DNA of 64,000 nucleotides from assembly GCF_900102685.1 (NCBI RefSeq), contig NZ_FMZA01000005.1:62001-126000 (forward strand), written 5' to 3'. The notes beneath the pieces are model-generated. The model made no database searches and was not told the DNA's origin. It saw nothing but the letters and a program-made list of their open reading frames with translations. Positions 36,748 to 46,686 of the stretch are shown in pieces. The number at the start of each line of letters is the position of its first letter. Position 1 is the stretch's first letter. The position numbers and the translations under genes are program-made. Source of the DNA: Melghirimyces thermohalophilus (GTDB taxonomy: Bacteria > Bacillota > Bacilli > Thermoactinomycetales > DSM-45169).

Positions 36748-38217
36748 ATGGAACAGACAGCAACGGCGACCCGATTGAAAAACTGGATTGGTGGACAGTG
36801 GGAGGAAGCTCATTCCAATGAGACGGAAACGGTGCCCAATCCGGCTACTGGTGAGGTGTTGGCCCTGGTGCCCCTGTCGGGCCGGGAAGATCTGGATCGG
36901 GCGGTGACTGTGGCGGCGGAGGCGTATCCCGCATGGCGGCGGACACCGGTGCCCCAGCGGGCACGAATCATGTTCCGATACCAACAACTGTTGATCGAAC
37001 ACAAAGAGGAACTGGCGCAGATGGTGACCCGGGAGAATGGAAAAAGTTACTCCGAGGCTCTCGGTGAGGTGCAGCGGGGGATCGAGTGTGTGGAATTTGC
37101 AGCTGGTGCCCCCACCCTGATGATGGGGGAACAGCTTCCGGATATCGCATCGGACATCGAATCCGGCTTGTACCGATATCCTTTGGGAGTGGTCGGCGGC
37201 ATCACGCCCTTCAATTTTCCGATGATGGTTCCCTGTTGGATGTTTCCCCTGGCGATCGCCTGCGGCAACACCTTTGTGTTGAAACCGTCGGAGCGGACGC
37301 CCTTGTTGGCCAACCGGCTGGCGGAGCTGACCCGGGAGGCGGGCCTGCCCGACGGGGTGTTCAACGTGGTCCACGGTGCCAGACAAGTGGTGAACGGCCT
37401 GTTGGAGGAGAGTCGGGTTCAGGCGATCTCCTTCGTCGGATCCCAGCCGGTGGCCAAGTATGTGTACAAAACCGCTGCCGCTCACGGCAAACGGGTGCAG
37501 GCCCTGGCTGGGGCGAAGAACCATACCATCGTTATGCCCGACGCTGATCTGGAGCAGGCCGTGCCCAATATCATCAATGCCGCCTTCGGTTCTGCCGGCG
37601 AACGGTGTATGGCTTGTTCCGTGGTTGTAGCCGTCGGAGAGGTGGCTGACGAGCTGGTGGAAAAGCTGACGGAGGCGGCGGATGCCATCCGTATCGGAGA
37701 CGGGATGGAGGAGGATGTCTTCCTCGGTCCGGTGATCCGTGCCGCTCACCGGGACCGCACATGTGCTTACATCGAAGCGGGTGAGCGGGAAGGAGCCCGG
37801 CTGATTCGGGATGGGCGAAAGGATACCGGCCCCACAGGTGGTTTCTTCATCGGTCCCACCCTGTTTGACGAAGTGCAACCGGAGATGACCATTTGGCAGG
37901 AGGAGATCTTCGCCCCGGTTCTCTCCATCGTGCGAGTGAAGGATCTGGATGAGGCGATCCAGGTGGCCAATCAGTCGGATTTTGCCAATGGTGCCTGCCT
38001 GTTTACCGACAGCGCCAAAGCGATCCGCCGCTTCCGGGAAGAGATCGACGCCGGCATGCTGGGGATCAATCTAGGCGTTCCCGCGCCGATGGCTTTCTTC
38101 CCTTTCTCCGGGTATAAAGACTCTTTCTACGGCGACTTACATGCCAACGGGAAGGACGGGGTTGAATTTTACACCCGCAAAAAAATGATGACGGCGCGCC
38201 ACAATGGATGGAGGTGA
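36748..38217 (+). CDS. mmsA: CoA-acylating methylmalonate/malonate-semialdehyde dehydrogenase
   Basis: 489-residue aldehyde dehydrogenase of the MmsA/IolA type that turns methylmalonate or malonate semialdehyde plus CoA into propionyl- or acetyl-CoA, with NAD. Landmarks are [49 protein letters not shown] and the catalytic-Cys block [21 protein letters not shown] 36748 follows GGGGAAGGGGAG. It is directly followed by an omega-amino acid aminotransferase, which would supply malonate semialdehyde from beta-alanine. Confidence 0.94.
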   Translation: MEQTATATRLKNWIGGQWEEAHSNETETVPNPATGEVLALVPLSGREDLDRAVTVAAEAYPAWRRTPVPQRARIMFRYQQLLIEHKEELAQMVTRENGKSYSEALGEVQRGIECVEFAAGAPTLMMGEQLPDIASDIESGLYRYPLGVVGGITPFNFPMMVPCWMFPLAIACGNTFVLKPSERTPLLANRLAELTREAGLPDGVFNVVHGARQVVNGLLEESRVQAISFVGSQPVAKYVYKTAAAHGKRVQALAGAKNHTIVMPDADLEQAVPNIINAAFGSAGERCMACSVVVAVGEVADELVEKLTEAADAIRIGDGMEEDVFLGPVIRAAHRDRTCAYIEAGEREGARLIRDGRKDTGPTGGFFIGPTLFDEVQPEMTIWQEEIFAPVLSIVRVKDLDEAIQVANQSDFANGACLFTDSAKAIRRFREEIDAGMLGINLGVPAPMAFFPFSGYKDSFYGDLHANGKDGVEFYTRKKMMTARHNGWR

Positions 38218-38221
38218 TCCT

Positions 38222-39562
38222 ATGAATATGAAAGTGGATGAGGTGAAAGCGAAGGACCAGCGGTATGTGTGGCATCATCTCACTCCTTACGGTGAGAAGA
38301 TGGTAGTGACGGAAGCAGAGGGATGTTGGGTGACGGACAGTGAGGGGAATCGGTACTTGGACGGAATGGCGGGGCTCTGGTGCGTCAATGTGGGCTACGG
38401 GCGCCAGGAGATGGCGGAAGCGGCCTATGAACAGCTGAAGACCATGCCTTACTACCCCTTGACCCAGAGTCACCTCCCGGCGATCCAGTTGGCGGAAAAG
38501 CTGAATGAGTGGTTGGATGGAGAGTACGCGGTCTTCTTCTCTAACAGTGGCTCGGAAGCCAATGAAGCGGCCTTTAAGATCGCCCGTCAATACCACCGGC
38601 AAAACGGGGAGGGAGATCGTTACAAATTTATCTCCCGTTATCGGGCTTACCACGGCAATTCCATGGGGGCGCTGGCGGCGACGGGGCAGGCGCAGCGGAA
38701 ATACCGGTATGAACCATTATCACCGGGCTTCGTCCATGTGCGGCCGCCGGACAGTTACCGGCGACCGGAAGGGCAAAGCGTCGAAGGCTTCAACCGGGAT
38801 TGCGCCCGGGCCATTGAAGAGGCGATCCTGTGGGAAGGAAAAGAGACCGTGGCCGGGGTGATCATGGAGCCGGCGATCTCTGGTGGCGGGGTGATCGTGC
38901 CCCATCCCGTCTATATGGAGGAAGTGCAACGCATCTGCCGGGAGCACGGGGTGTTGCTGATCATCGATGAGGTGATCTGTGGGTTTGGACGGAGCGGTGA
39001 AACGTTTGGGCACCACAATTTTAAGCTGCGCCCCGATATCGTAACTATGGCCAAGGGGCTGACCAGCGGCTACCTCCCCCTTTCTGCCACCGCCGTGCGA
39101 CGGGAGATCTACGAACGATTTATGGAGCTGAAAGAGTATCAGCATTTCCGGCATGTTAACACCTTCGGCGGTAACCCCGCCGCCTGTGCTCTCGCGTTGA
39201 AGAACCTGGAGATCATGGAAAGAGAGAAGCTACCGGACCAGGCGGAAGCTCACGGTTCCCGGCTGGAGGAGAAGTTGCAACCCTTGTGGAGACACCCCCG
39301 GGTTGGGGATCTGCGTCGCTTCGGCTTTATGTTGGGGTTGGAGCTGGTGGAGGATCAAGCGGGGAAAAAACCTCTGGCCACGGAGCAGATGGGCCAGGTG
39401 ATCGCCGCCTGCAAATCCCGAGGGCTGATTATCGGCAAAAATGGGGATACCGTGGCTGGATACAATAATATCCTCACCTTGGCCCCACCCCTGTCCGCCA
39501 CAAAGGAAGACGTAGATTTTATCGGCGAGACTCTGATCAAAGCGATGGAGGAATTGGACTAG
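38222..39562 (+). CDS. Class III aminotransferase, beta-alanine/omega-amino acid:pyruvate type
   Basis: 446-residue PLP enzyme. It has WHHLTPYGEKM, FFSNSGSEANEAAFKIARQY, LIIDEVICGFGRSGETFG and the Schiff-base lysine in VTMAKGLTSGYLPLSA. The set is typical of omega-amino acid:pyruvate transaminases (YhxA-like). ATG 38222 follows GGAGGTGAT, 4 nt past mmsA. With MmsA it would convert beta-alanine to malonate semialdehyde and then acetyl-CoA. Other omega-amines, such as taurine or GABA, cannot be excluded. Confidence 0.9.
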   Translation: MNMKVDEVKAKDQRYVWHHLTPYGEKMVVTEAEGCWVTDSEGNRYLDGMAGLWCVNVGYGRQEMAEAAYEQLKTMPYYPLTQSHLPAIQLAEKLNEWLDGEYAVFFSNSGSEANEAAFKIARQYHRQNGEGDRYKFISRYRAYHGNSMGALAATGQAQRKYRYEPLSPGFVHVRPPDSYRRPEGQSVEGFNRDCARAIEEAILWEGKETVAGVIMEPAISGGGVIVPHPVYMEEVQRICREHGVLLIIDEVICGFGRSGETFGHHNFKLRPDIVTMAKGLTSGYLPLSATAVRREIYERFMELKEYQHFRHVNTFGGNPAACALALKNLEIMEREKLPDQAEAHGSRLEEKLQPLWRHPRVGDLRRFGFMLGLELVEDQAGKKPLATEQMGQVIAACKSRGLIIGKNGDTVAGYNNILTLAPPLSATKEDVDFIGETLIKAMEELD

Positions 39563-39574
39563 ACGAGGGGAAAA

Positions 39575-39602
39575 CAAAAAGCTCCGCCTGCTTCAGGCGG
39601 AG
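39575..39602 (-). terminator. Intrinsic terminator of the glutamate dehydrogenase gene
   Basis: CTCCGCCTG-ctt-CAGGCGGAG. On the reverse strand it is followed by CTTTTTGTTTTCC. It sits between two convergent genes, 18 nt past the dehydrogenase stop. Confidence 0.85.
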
Positions 39603-39619
39603 TGGGGAGGTGCTTTCCG

Positions 39620-40900
39620 TCAAATCCAACCCCGGGCTTCCATGGCCTCGGTGATTCGTTGGATCGAGATCATATAGGCTGCAGTGCGAAGATCGGTTTG
39701 GTGCTCATCAGCCAACGCGTAAACTTCCTGGTAAGAGTGAACAATGATCTCCCGCAGCTTCTTGTTCACTTCTTCTTCGGACCAGTAGTAGTTCATCAGA
39801 TTTTGCACCCATTCGAAATAAGAGACGACCACTCCGCCGGCATTGGCCAAAATGTCGGGGAGGAGGAGAACGCCTTTTTCAAATAAAATCTCATCCGCTT
39901 TTGGTGTCGTCGGTCCATTGGCCGCTTCCGCCACGATGTTGGCTTGAATCCGGTCCGCATTTTGGCTGGTGATCACATTTTCCAGGGCCGCCGGAACCAA
40001 GATGTCCACGTCCAGTTCCAGCAGGTCTTCCGGATTTTCCAGGGGAGTGCCATTGGAGTCGTCCAGAATCGTGGCGGAATCATCGTCTTTCAATTGTTCC
40101 ACTTGTTTGAGATTAAGTCCCTCTTTGCAATAGATGGAGCCGGTAGAGTCCCCGATAGCGACGATCTTACATCCCTGTTCCATCAACAGACCAGCGATGA
40201 TGCGGCCGGCATTCCCAAATCCTTGAACAGCCACCGTTGCCCCTTCCATGGGTTTACCCAACGTTTTCATCGCTTGTTCGATGGCAAAGGCACACCCCCG
40301 GGCCGTCGCCTCGTTTCGTCCTTTGGATCCGCCGATGCTGAGGGGCTTACCGGTGATGACACCAGGGCTCACCTGTCCTTTCATCCGGCTGTAGGTGTCC
40401 ATCATCCAGCCCATGATTTGGGAATTGGTATATACATCAGGGGCGGGAATATCCTTTTCCGGGCCGACGATATCGGCAATCGCCTCCATAAAACCGCGGC
40501 TGATCCGTTGTATTTCCCCTTTGCTGTATTTGCGGGGATCGCATACAACACCGCCTTTTCCGCCGCCGTAAGGGACATTGACCACACCGCATTTAAAGCT
40601 CATCCACATGGATAAGGCTTTCACTTCATCCATCGTAACGTCGGGGTGGAAACGAATACCGCCTTTTGTAGGTCCCACTGCATCACTGTGTTGAGAACGG
40701 TAGCCTTCAAACACTTGGATCGAGCCGTCATCCATCTTTACCGGGAATGAGACATACAAAACGCGTTTCGGTTTTTTCAGGATGTTGAGAACGTCTTGGG
40801 ATACACCAAGGCGTTTCCCTGCTTGTTCCAGTTGCGACTGGACGATTTTATAAGGGTTCAATTGCTCTGCCTCAACAGGGGTCACAGTAGATATTGGCAA
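39620..40900 (-). CDS. Glutamate dehydrogenase (RocG/GudB type)
   Basis: 426-residue catabolic NAD-type enzyme converting glutamate to 2-oxoglutarate and ammonia. It has VGPTKGGIRFHPDV, KCGVVNVPYGGGKGGVVCDP (catalytic Lys region), DIPAPDVYTN, VAVQGFGNAGRIIAG and PDILANAGGVVVSYFEW. The start is TTG 40900 after AAAGGAT. It fits the neighbourhood, since histidine and amino-acid breakdown genes in the window deliver glutamate. RocG and GudB cannot be told apart from sequence alone. Confidence 0.96.
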   Translation of the reverse strand: MPISTVTPVEAEQLNPYKIVQSQLEQAGKRLGVSQDVLNILKKPKRVLYVSFPVKMDDGSIQVFEGYRSQHSDAVGPTKGGIRFHPDVTMDEVKALSMWMSFKCGVVNVPYGGGKGGVVCDPRKYSKGEIQRISRGFMEAIADIVGPEKDIPAPDVYTNSQIMGWMMDTYSRMKGQVSPGVITGKPLSIGGSKGRNEATARGCAFAIEQAMKTLGKPMEGATVAVQGFGNAGRIIAGLLMEQGCKIVAIGDSTGSIYCKEGLNLKQVEQLKDDDSATILDDSNGTPLENPEDLLELDVDILVPAALENVITSQNADRIQANIVAEAANGPTTPKADEILFEKGVLLLPDILANAGGVVVSYFEWVQNLMNYYWSEEEVNKKLREIIVHSYQEVYALADEHQTDLRTAAYMISIQRITEAMEARGWI

Positions 40901-41051
40901 ATTGCGTTCATCCTTTCTCTTCAGTAATATAATCGACTCAATTTCCCTAAAAAATTTACTTATATTCTACACGGCGCTGATTGATCGAATCAATATGTTA
41001 TACAGAACGATTCAATACCGAAATGAGATGAATAGAGTCGGGGGGGTTTTT

Positions 41052-42647
41052 ATGACCGATCGGACGACGGCATTTGTTAACGGGCAGATCTTGACGGCGG
41101 ATGCGGATTTTCACCAGGCGGAGGCCCTGGCGATCCGTGGTGGAAAGATTGTTGCTGTAGGCTCCCAGACGGACGTGGAACCGGTGATCGATCCTGATAC
41201 AAAAATCATCAATTTGCACGGCGCCACCCTGATGCCCGGCTTTGTCGACGCACACGCCCATCTTGAATTGTACGGAACCAACCGATTGGGAGTCGATTGT
41301 AAAGCGGTGGCTTCCATCGGGGAGATGGTGGAAAAACTGCGTGCCAGGGCCCGACAAACGCCGAAGGGAGAGTGGATCCGAGGATGGGGGTACAACCAAA
41401 AATCATTGGCGGAAGGGCGACATCCGACTCGGGAAGACCTGGATCAGGTGTCGACAGAACACCCGGTGATCGTAACGCGAACCTGTGGCCACATCTCCGC
41501 CGTCAATAGCCGTGCCTTGGAAAAGGCTGGTCTAAACGAGTGTGCTCCGGATCCTCCGGGAGGAAAACGGGTTCGCCGGGAGGGCAAACTGACGGGGGTG
41601 TTATTGGAAGCGGCTCACATGGAGATGTTTCTTCGAGCGCAATATCCGGAAAGGGAACTGCGCCAGGCGCTTTTGCTGGCTTCCCAAGATTTTCTGAAAC
41701 AGGGCATCACGTCAGTCCACGATGCAGGTGGCTATGGCAACGATCATTTCCGCAGACTGCAGCAAGGAGTGGCCGCAGGGGAGATCGGGCTCCGAGTGAC
41801 ATCGCTGGTCGGCTCCCTTCACGACTCTCCCGGAGTGGTCCGAAGAGCGCTGGAGGCGGGGGTTGTTACCGGACTTGGGAATGATCGATTCCAGTTGGGA
41901 CCGGCCAAAGTTTTTATCGATGGAAGCAGCAGTGGTCCGACGGCGTCCACCCGCCAGCCTTACACCAGCGCTCCCGAAGACAGCGGCATTCTCTATCTCC
42001 AGCAGGAAGAGTTGGATGAGTTGATGGGGGCTGCCCATCGGAAGGGGTGGCAGCTTACCGCCCATGCGATCGGGGATCGGGCGGTGGACATGATGGTCAC
42101 CTGTATCGAGAAGCAGTTGCGGGAACATCCCCGAACCGATCACCGGCACCGCATCGAGCATGCTGGTATGGTGCCGCCAGACCTAATGGCGAGGATTCGG
42201 CGAGCAGGGATCGTGCCGATCCCCAATCCGGCCTTCGTCCACGAATTCGGAGATGGCTACGTGACCGATTATGGCGAGCGGGTCCACGGGATGTTTCCCA
42301 TGCGCTCCTATATGGAAAAGGGGATTCCTGCCGCCATCGGTTCCGACAGCCCCATCACCACGCCGGATCCCTTTGTCGGTTTGTTTGCCGCGGTCACCCG
42401 GCAATCCCGGAGCGGTCAGGTGATAGGAGCGGGTCAAACCATTCCCCTGACGGAGGCGATCCGACGTTACACATGGTACGGAGCTTACGCTTCCTTTGAC
42501 GAGGGGAAACTGGGAAGTCTCGAACCGGGAAAGCGGGCAGATCTGATCGTGTTGGACCGTCCGTTGCTGGGTACGCCGCCAGAGCGGCTACCGGAAACGC
42601 GGGTGGATCTGACGATGGTAGACGGCACCATTCGATATGAGCGATAA
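41052..42647 (+). CDS. YtcJ-like metal-dependent amidohydrolase
   Basis: 531 residues of the amidohydrolase family 3. Metal ligands appear in GFVDAHAHLELYG (HxH), GWQLTAHAIGDRAVDMMV, HRHRIEHAGM and IPAAIGSDSPITTPDPF. A small barrel closes the C-terminus, GSLEPGKRADLIVLDRP. ATG 41052 follows a G-run; an upstream in-frame extension to 40902 is unlikely because it has no site. It heads a unit with a DUF3311 peptide and a symporter. Homologues cleave varied amides, so the substrate is open. Confidence 0.88.
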   Translation: MTDRTTAFVNGQILTADADFHQAEALAIRGGKIVAVGSQTDVEPVIDPDTKIINLHGATLMPGFVDAHAHLELYGTNRLGVDCKAVASIGEMVEKLRARARQTPKGEWIRGWGYNQKSLAEGRHPTREDLDQVSTEHPVIVTRTCGHISAVNSRALEKAGLNECAPDPPGGKRVRREGKLTGVLLEAAHMEMFLRAQYPERELRQALLLASQDFLKQGITSVHDAGGYGNDHFRRLQQGVAAGEIGLRVTSLVGSLHDSPGVVRRALEAGVVTGLGNDRFQLGPAKVFIDGSSSGPTASTRQPYTSAPEDSGILYLQQEELDELMGAAHRKGWQLTAHAIGDRAVDMMVTCIEKQLREHPRTDHRHRIEHAGMVPPDLMARIRRAGIVPIPNPAFVHEFGDGYVTDYGERVHGMFPMRSYMEKGIPAAIGSDSPITTPDPFVGLFAAVTRQSRSGQVIGAGQTIPLTEAIRRYTWYGAYASFDEGKLGSLEPGKRADLIVLDRPLLGTPPERLPETRVDLTMVDGTIRYER

Positions 42648-42659
42648 GGAGGAGGTTGG

Positions 42660-42878
42660 ATGAAGAAGCGAAGCTTCCAACGGTGGTATGCCGGAGTGAT
42701 GATGATCCTGTTTCTGCCGGTTCTGTTTCCCCTGTTTATTCTTGGTAACCGGGTTCACCCCTTTGTGGCAGGCCTGCCTTTCAATTTTTTCTGGGTGATT
42801 TTTTGGATTCTGGCGGTTTTCTTGGCGCTGTTGATCTTCTATCGCCTCGATCCCGATAAAGAGGAGAGGGAGGGGTAA
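42660..42878 (+). CDS. DUF3311 small membrane protein
   Basis: 72 residues with two hydrophobic segments (VMMILFLPVLFPLFILGN and FFWVIFWILAVFLALLIFY) and a charged end. This is the DUF3311 pattern; such proteins are encoded just before SSS transporters, as in Bacillus yhjC-yhjB. It follows the amidohydrolase by 12 nt with AAGGAGG, and its stop is 2 nt before the symporter ATG. Confidence 0.88.
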   Translation: MKKRSFQRWYAGVMMILFLPVLFPLFILGNRVHPFVAGLPFNFFWVIFWILAVFLALLIFYRLDPDKEEREG

Positions 42879-42880
42879 GG

Positions 42881-44386
42881 ATGGCGTCCTGGCAATTTGC
42901 ACTGATCATCATGTGCGGCTACCTGATCCTGGCCCTCGCCATCGGCATCATGGCCGGGCGGGGACGGGGGGGCTCCCTGGATGAGTTTGCCGTAGCCGAT
43001 CGAAACTTGAGCCTTTTGGTCACCTGGTTTTTGATGGGTGGAGCCGTTTTTAGCGCCTTCTCCTTTCTGGGGGCGCCAGGATGGGCGTATTCGCGGGGGG
43101 GTCCGGCTTTTTACATTTTGGTCTATACCGCCTTCGCTATCCTTCCCTGGTACATCGTCGGCCCCAAGGTGGGACGGATTGGACGAGCTTTCCGGCTCTA
43201 CTCTCTGGTTGGCTTCTTGCAGCAGCGATTTCCCTCCAAAGCCCTCGGCGTGCTCGTGGGTATCATCGTCCTGTTCGCCTCGATTCAATACCTGGCTACA
43301 CAGATGAAGGGGATGGCCTACATCTTCCATATCATGACCGAAGGGCGGATCCCCTTTTGGCTGGGGGCGCTGGCCGCCTACGCCATCGTCGTGATCTATG
43401 TAGCCACTGGCGGCCTGCGGGCGGCTGCCTGGTCTGATGTTTTTCAAGGGCTGTTGATGATTCTAATCTCCTGGGGAGTTGGACTCGCCATCGTGTTTCA
43501 GCTTCATGACAGCCTCCCGGCTTTGTTTGAGCAAGTGGCGGAAAAGAAGCCCGGCTTTCTGCTCATCGGAAAAGAGGGGTCTACGATGTCGCCCGTGGCG
43601 TACACCACCACCATCCTCGTGTCGGCGATCGGTTTCCTCATGTGGCCGCACCTCTTTTCCAAATCCTTTTCCTCTCCTGCAGGAACGATCAAGCGGACGG
43701 TGATCGCCTATCCGATTTTTGCCCTGTTTCTGGTGCCCTTGCTTTTGGTCGGTTTCGCCGCCATCGGAGTGGTGGCGCCTCATGAGCTGGACAACCCGGA
43801 TGAGGTGTTTCCTTATCTGATCACACAGGTGCTATCCTTCCCCGGTTGGCTGTACGGGCTGGTGGGTGCTGGCGCCTTGGCGGCGGCCATGTCCTCGGCA
43901 GATGTGATTACCCACAGCGCCTCACTGGAATTTACCGACGGAGTGGTGCGAAACATCCGTCGAGACTTGTCTGACCAAACCGTCCTTCGGATCATGCGGC
44001 TCAGTGTGATCGGGATCGGGGCGTTGGCCTATCTGGTGACGGTCTTTGGGGGACAGGGGCTGATCGCTCTCCTCCTGGGTGCCTACGGGTCTATCGTCCA
44101 GTTTGCTCCTGCCGTCTACAGTGCCCTCTACTGGAAGCGGGCTACCCCGGTTGGGATTTTGGCGGGATTGATCATCGGGACAGCGACCAACTTCTATTAC
44201 CAGATCATCCACCCGGTGCCCCCCTTTGAGATTCATGCCGGGATTGTCGGCTTGATTCTCAATCTAGGGGTGATGGTAACGGTCAGCCTGTTGACCCGCC
44301 CCCAGGATGAATCCCATTGGAGGGAATACTTGCATGCCCCAGCAGGGAATCGGGCGTCCAAACAACGGAATACGAGCGCATTTTAA
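42881..44386 (+). CDS. Sodium:solute symporter (YhjB/PanF-like)
   Basis: 501 residues, about 13 membrane segments. It has DEFAVADRNLSLLVTWFLMG, SAFSFLGAPGWAYSRGG, ATGGLRAAAWSDVFQGLLM and AGALAAAMSSADVITHSASL. The pairing with DUF3311 marks the YhjB branch. With the amidohydrolase before it and the dead carbamoyl-amino-acid amidohydrolase after it, the substrate may be an amide or ureide, but this is inference. Confidence 0.92.
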   Translation: MASWQFALIIMCGYLILALAIGIMAGRGRGGSLDEFAVADRNLSLLVTWFLMGGAVFSAFSFLGAPGWAYSRGGPAFYILVYTAFAILPWYIVGPKVGRIGRAFRLYSLVGFLQQRFPSKALGVLVGIIVLFASIQYLATQMKGMAYIFHIMTEGRIPFWLGALAAYAIVVIYVATGGLRAAAWSDVFQGLLMILISWGVGLAIVFQLHDSLPALFEQVAEKKPGFLLIGKEGSTMSPVAYTTTILVSAIGFLMWPHLFSKSFSSPAGTIKRTVIAYPIFALFLVPLLLVGFAAIGVVAPHELDNPDEVFPYLITQVLSFPGWLYGLVGAGALAAAMSSADVITHSASLEFTDGVVRNIRRDLSDQTVLRIMRLSVIGIGALAYLVTVFGGQGLIALLLGAYGSIVQFAPAVYSALYWKRATPVGILAGLIIGTATNFYYQIIHPVPPFEIHAGIVGLILNLGVMVTVSLLTRPQDESHWREYLHAPAGNRASKQRNTSAF

Positions 44387-44406
44387 GAAGACAGAAGGAG
44401 GAAAAC

Positions 44407-45624
44407 GTGTCCATCCCCCTTTCCCATATCGATGCGCGACGTCTACATGATCGGATTTTAGAACGGGCCCAAATCCGGTCGGCTGGGGGAGACTGGCGTA
44501 AGGCGGTTGGCTCTCTCTCCGGAATACCGGAAGGGGGTGGATCGGGTCCGTGTTTGGGATGGAAGAGGCGGGGCTTACCATACGGGTGGATGGGTTTGGC
44601 AACCTGATCGGCCGGTTGGAGGGGGCAGATCCCCAAGCGCCGCTGCTGATGATCGGCTCCCACATCGACTCCCAACCGGCGAGGGGTCGCTACGACGGCA
44701 CCGTCGGCGTGCTGGGCGGATTGGAGGTGCTCCAAACCCATAAGGAAGAAGGGATCCGCCTTCGGCGTACCGTGGAGGTGGTCCCCTTCTGCGATGAGGA
44801 GGGGTGCAGGTTTAATCAGGGGTTATTCTTCCCGGGGCATCTTGGGCCGGGTGGATCCAGAAGAATTGGATCGGAAAGATGAACAGGGATGTGACCCGCC
44901 GTTTGGAAGCGACCCGGATCAGTTATCAAAAGGGAGGATCGGCACCTAACTGGAAATCCATATCGAGCAGGGACCGGTGCTGGAGTCCCAGGATCAGCCC
45001 GTGGGTATCGTCACTGGCATCGCCGGTCCTCTGTGGCTGACGGTGGAGTTGACGGGGGTTGCCGGACATGCCGGCTCGGTGCCCATGCCTCTTCGTCGGG
45101 ATGCCTTAACCGGGGCGGCAGAGGTAATCACCGGCTTCCACCAGGCGGTCAAGGAAGCCGGTGGAAGTGCCGTCGGCACCGTGGGCAACCTGTAAGTGCA
45201 CCCCAACTCCCGCAACATCATCCCCAATCGGGTGACCTTTACCGTCGATTTGCGGGATATCGATATGGAGCGGCGCCATCGGTTGGAGGAGACGCTTACC
45301 TCCTTGTTGCAGGAGGCATGTCGTGCCCACCGGTTGCAATACCGGGTGCGAGAAGATGCCCGCAGCGCCCCCCGTTACTGCGCTCCGGAGCTGGTGGAGC
45401 TTTTAAGCGGCGAAGCCCGGAGCATGGGATTGGCGCCTCCCCGGCTGATGAGCGGCCCCTTCCACGATGCACTGGCTTTGGCCGATGTCTGTGACTTCGG
45501 CATGATCTTTGTCCGCTCCAAAGACGGGATCAGTCACCACCCGCAAGAGTACTCCTCTCCAGAGGATATCGCCCTGGCGACTGAGCTATTGTACCGGGCG
45601 ACGCTCCGTCTGTCTCAGGTATAG
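44407..45624 (+). pseudogene. N-carbamoyl-amino-acid/beta-ureidopropionate amidohydrolase (M20), decayed
   Basis: Remains of an approximately 410-residue HyuC/AllC-type amidase. Metal-site and active-site blocks survive: MIGSHIDSQPARGRYDGTVG, PFCDEEGCRF, VAGHAGSVPMPLRRDA, GPFHDALALADVCDFGMIF and the ending DGISHHPQEYSS. The reading frame changes several times before 44900. Two in-frame TAA codons interrupt the rest (44947-44949 before LEIHIEQGP, and 45193-45195 before VHPNSRNI). The nonsense codons show true decay rather than read errors. GTG 44407 still has a site. A live enzyme would have released beta-alanine or an amino acid from its carbamoyl form. Confidence 0.88.
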
Positions 45625-45688
45625 GCCGGCGTGGTTTCTCGTGACCTCACAACTGGGGGTATGGTTATTTTAAAAAGGAGGCCTGCCC

Positions 45689-46615
45689 ATGTTCTCCATG
45701 GCAGAAGACCGATTGCCCGACTCAGCGGTGCAATGGGTGGTCCAGTCTGTCGATTCCGAGGCTTCCATCCAGTCGGTGGAAGGAATGAAGGGGGGCACCT
45801 CTTCCCTCCTTCACCGTCTTTCCCTTCAGACTGATCAGGGGAATGTTCCCGTGGTGCTGCGTCGGTTTCATAAAAAGGAATGGTTGCGCCAGGAACCGGA
45901 TCTGGTGCGGCATGAGATGGAAAGCCTCCGCCAGGCCGCCGATGTCCAGTTACCCACGCCTGATCTTATCGCTGGAGATGAGACGGGGAATGGCTGCGGG
46001 ATGCCGACGGTCTTGATGACATGTCTCCAGGGGGACGTCGATTTACAGCCGGAAAACCGGGCGCAGTGGTTGGATCGCTTGGCTGAAGCCTTGGTACGGA
46101 TCCATGATGTGCCGGCAGAAGGCTTTCCGTGGACCTATCGTCCCTATATTGGGAAATCTGACCTGCGTGTACCGACTTGGACCCGTGCCCCCGGAGCCTG
46201 GCAGCGGGCATTGGACAGAGTGATGGGAGCCGAGCCTTCCTTCACTCCCCGGTTTATCCATCGCGATTTCCATCCGGCCAATCTCTTGTGGAGCGGGGGG
46301 CAAGTGAGCGGGGTGGTCGATTGGGTGAATGCTTGCCAGGGACCGGCAGCCATCGATGTCGGTCACTGTCGCGTCAACCTGGCCATGTTATTTGATGTGG
46401 CTTCCGCAGATCAGTTTTTGGCCGCTTATCAAGATTATGCGGGTTCCGCTTTCTGTTGGGATCCATACTGGGACCTCCTATCCCTTTTTGATTTCGGCTC
46501 TCCCCAGGTGTACGCGGGCTGGGAAGCCTTCGGGATCTCGGGACTGACAGAGGGGTTGATCAAGGAACGCGTCGATCGGTATATCATTACCTTGGTGAAG
46601 CAGCTGTCATCCTGA
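45689..46615 (+). CDS. Aminoglycoside-phosphotransferase-family (APH) kinase
   Basis: 308 residues with the protein-kinase-like APH fold. VLRRFHKKEWL gives the ATP-site Lys region, FIHRDFHPANLLW the catalytic loop and VVDWVNACQGPAAIDVGHCR the metal-binding DFG-like Asp. Members phosphorylate aminoglycosides, choline-like or sugar substrates. Antibiotic resistance cannot be claimed from sequence. ATG 45689 follows AAAGGAGG. It lies after the dead amidase with no clear functional tie. Confidence 0.88.
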   Translation: MFSMAEDRLPDSAVQWVVQSVDSEASIQSVEGMKGGTSSLLHRLSLQTDQGNVPVVLRRFHKKEWLRQEPDLVRHEMESLRQAADVQLPTPDLIAGDETGNGCGMPTVLMTCLQGDVDLQPENRAQWLDRLAEALVRIHDVPAEGFPWTYRPYIGKSDLRVPTWTRAPGAWQRALDRVMGAEPSFTPRFIHRDFHPANLLWSGGQVSGVVDWVNACQGPAAIDVGHCRVNLAMLFDVASADQFLAAYQDYAGSAFCWDPYWDLLSLFDFGSPQVYAGWEAFGISGLTEGLIKERVDRYIITLVKQLSS

Positions 46616-46686
46616 CAAAAAAGAGGGAAACACCTGCCGGACCCCGAAACTTTTTAGTGGATGAATGGAAAAAGGAGGGGCCTCTG

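Noticed and set aside
36694-37878. 394-codon reverse-strand open frame over mmsA
   Set aside because: Antisense shadow; no ribosome site or recognisable protein.
45689-46615. APH-fold kinase as an aminoglycoside-resistance gene
   Set aside because: The fold is clear but the family is broad, and no residue seen here points to an aminoglycoside substrate.
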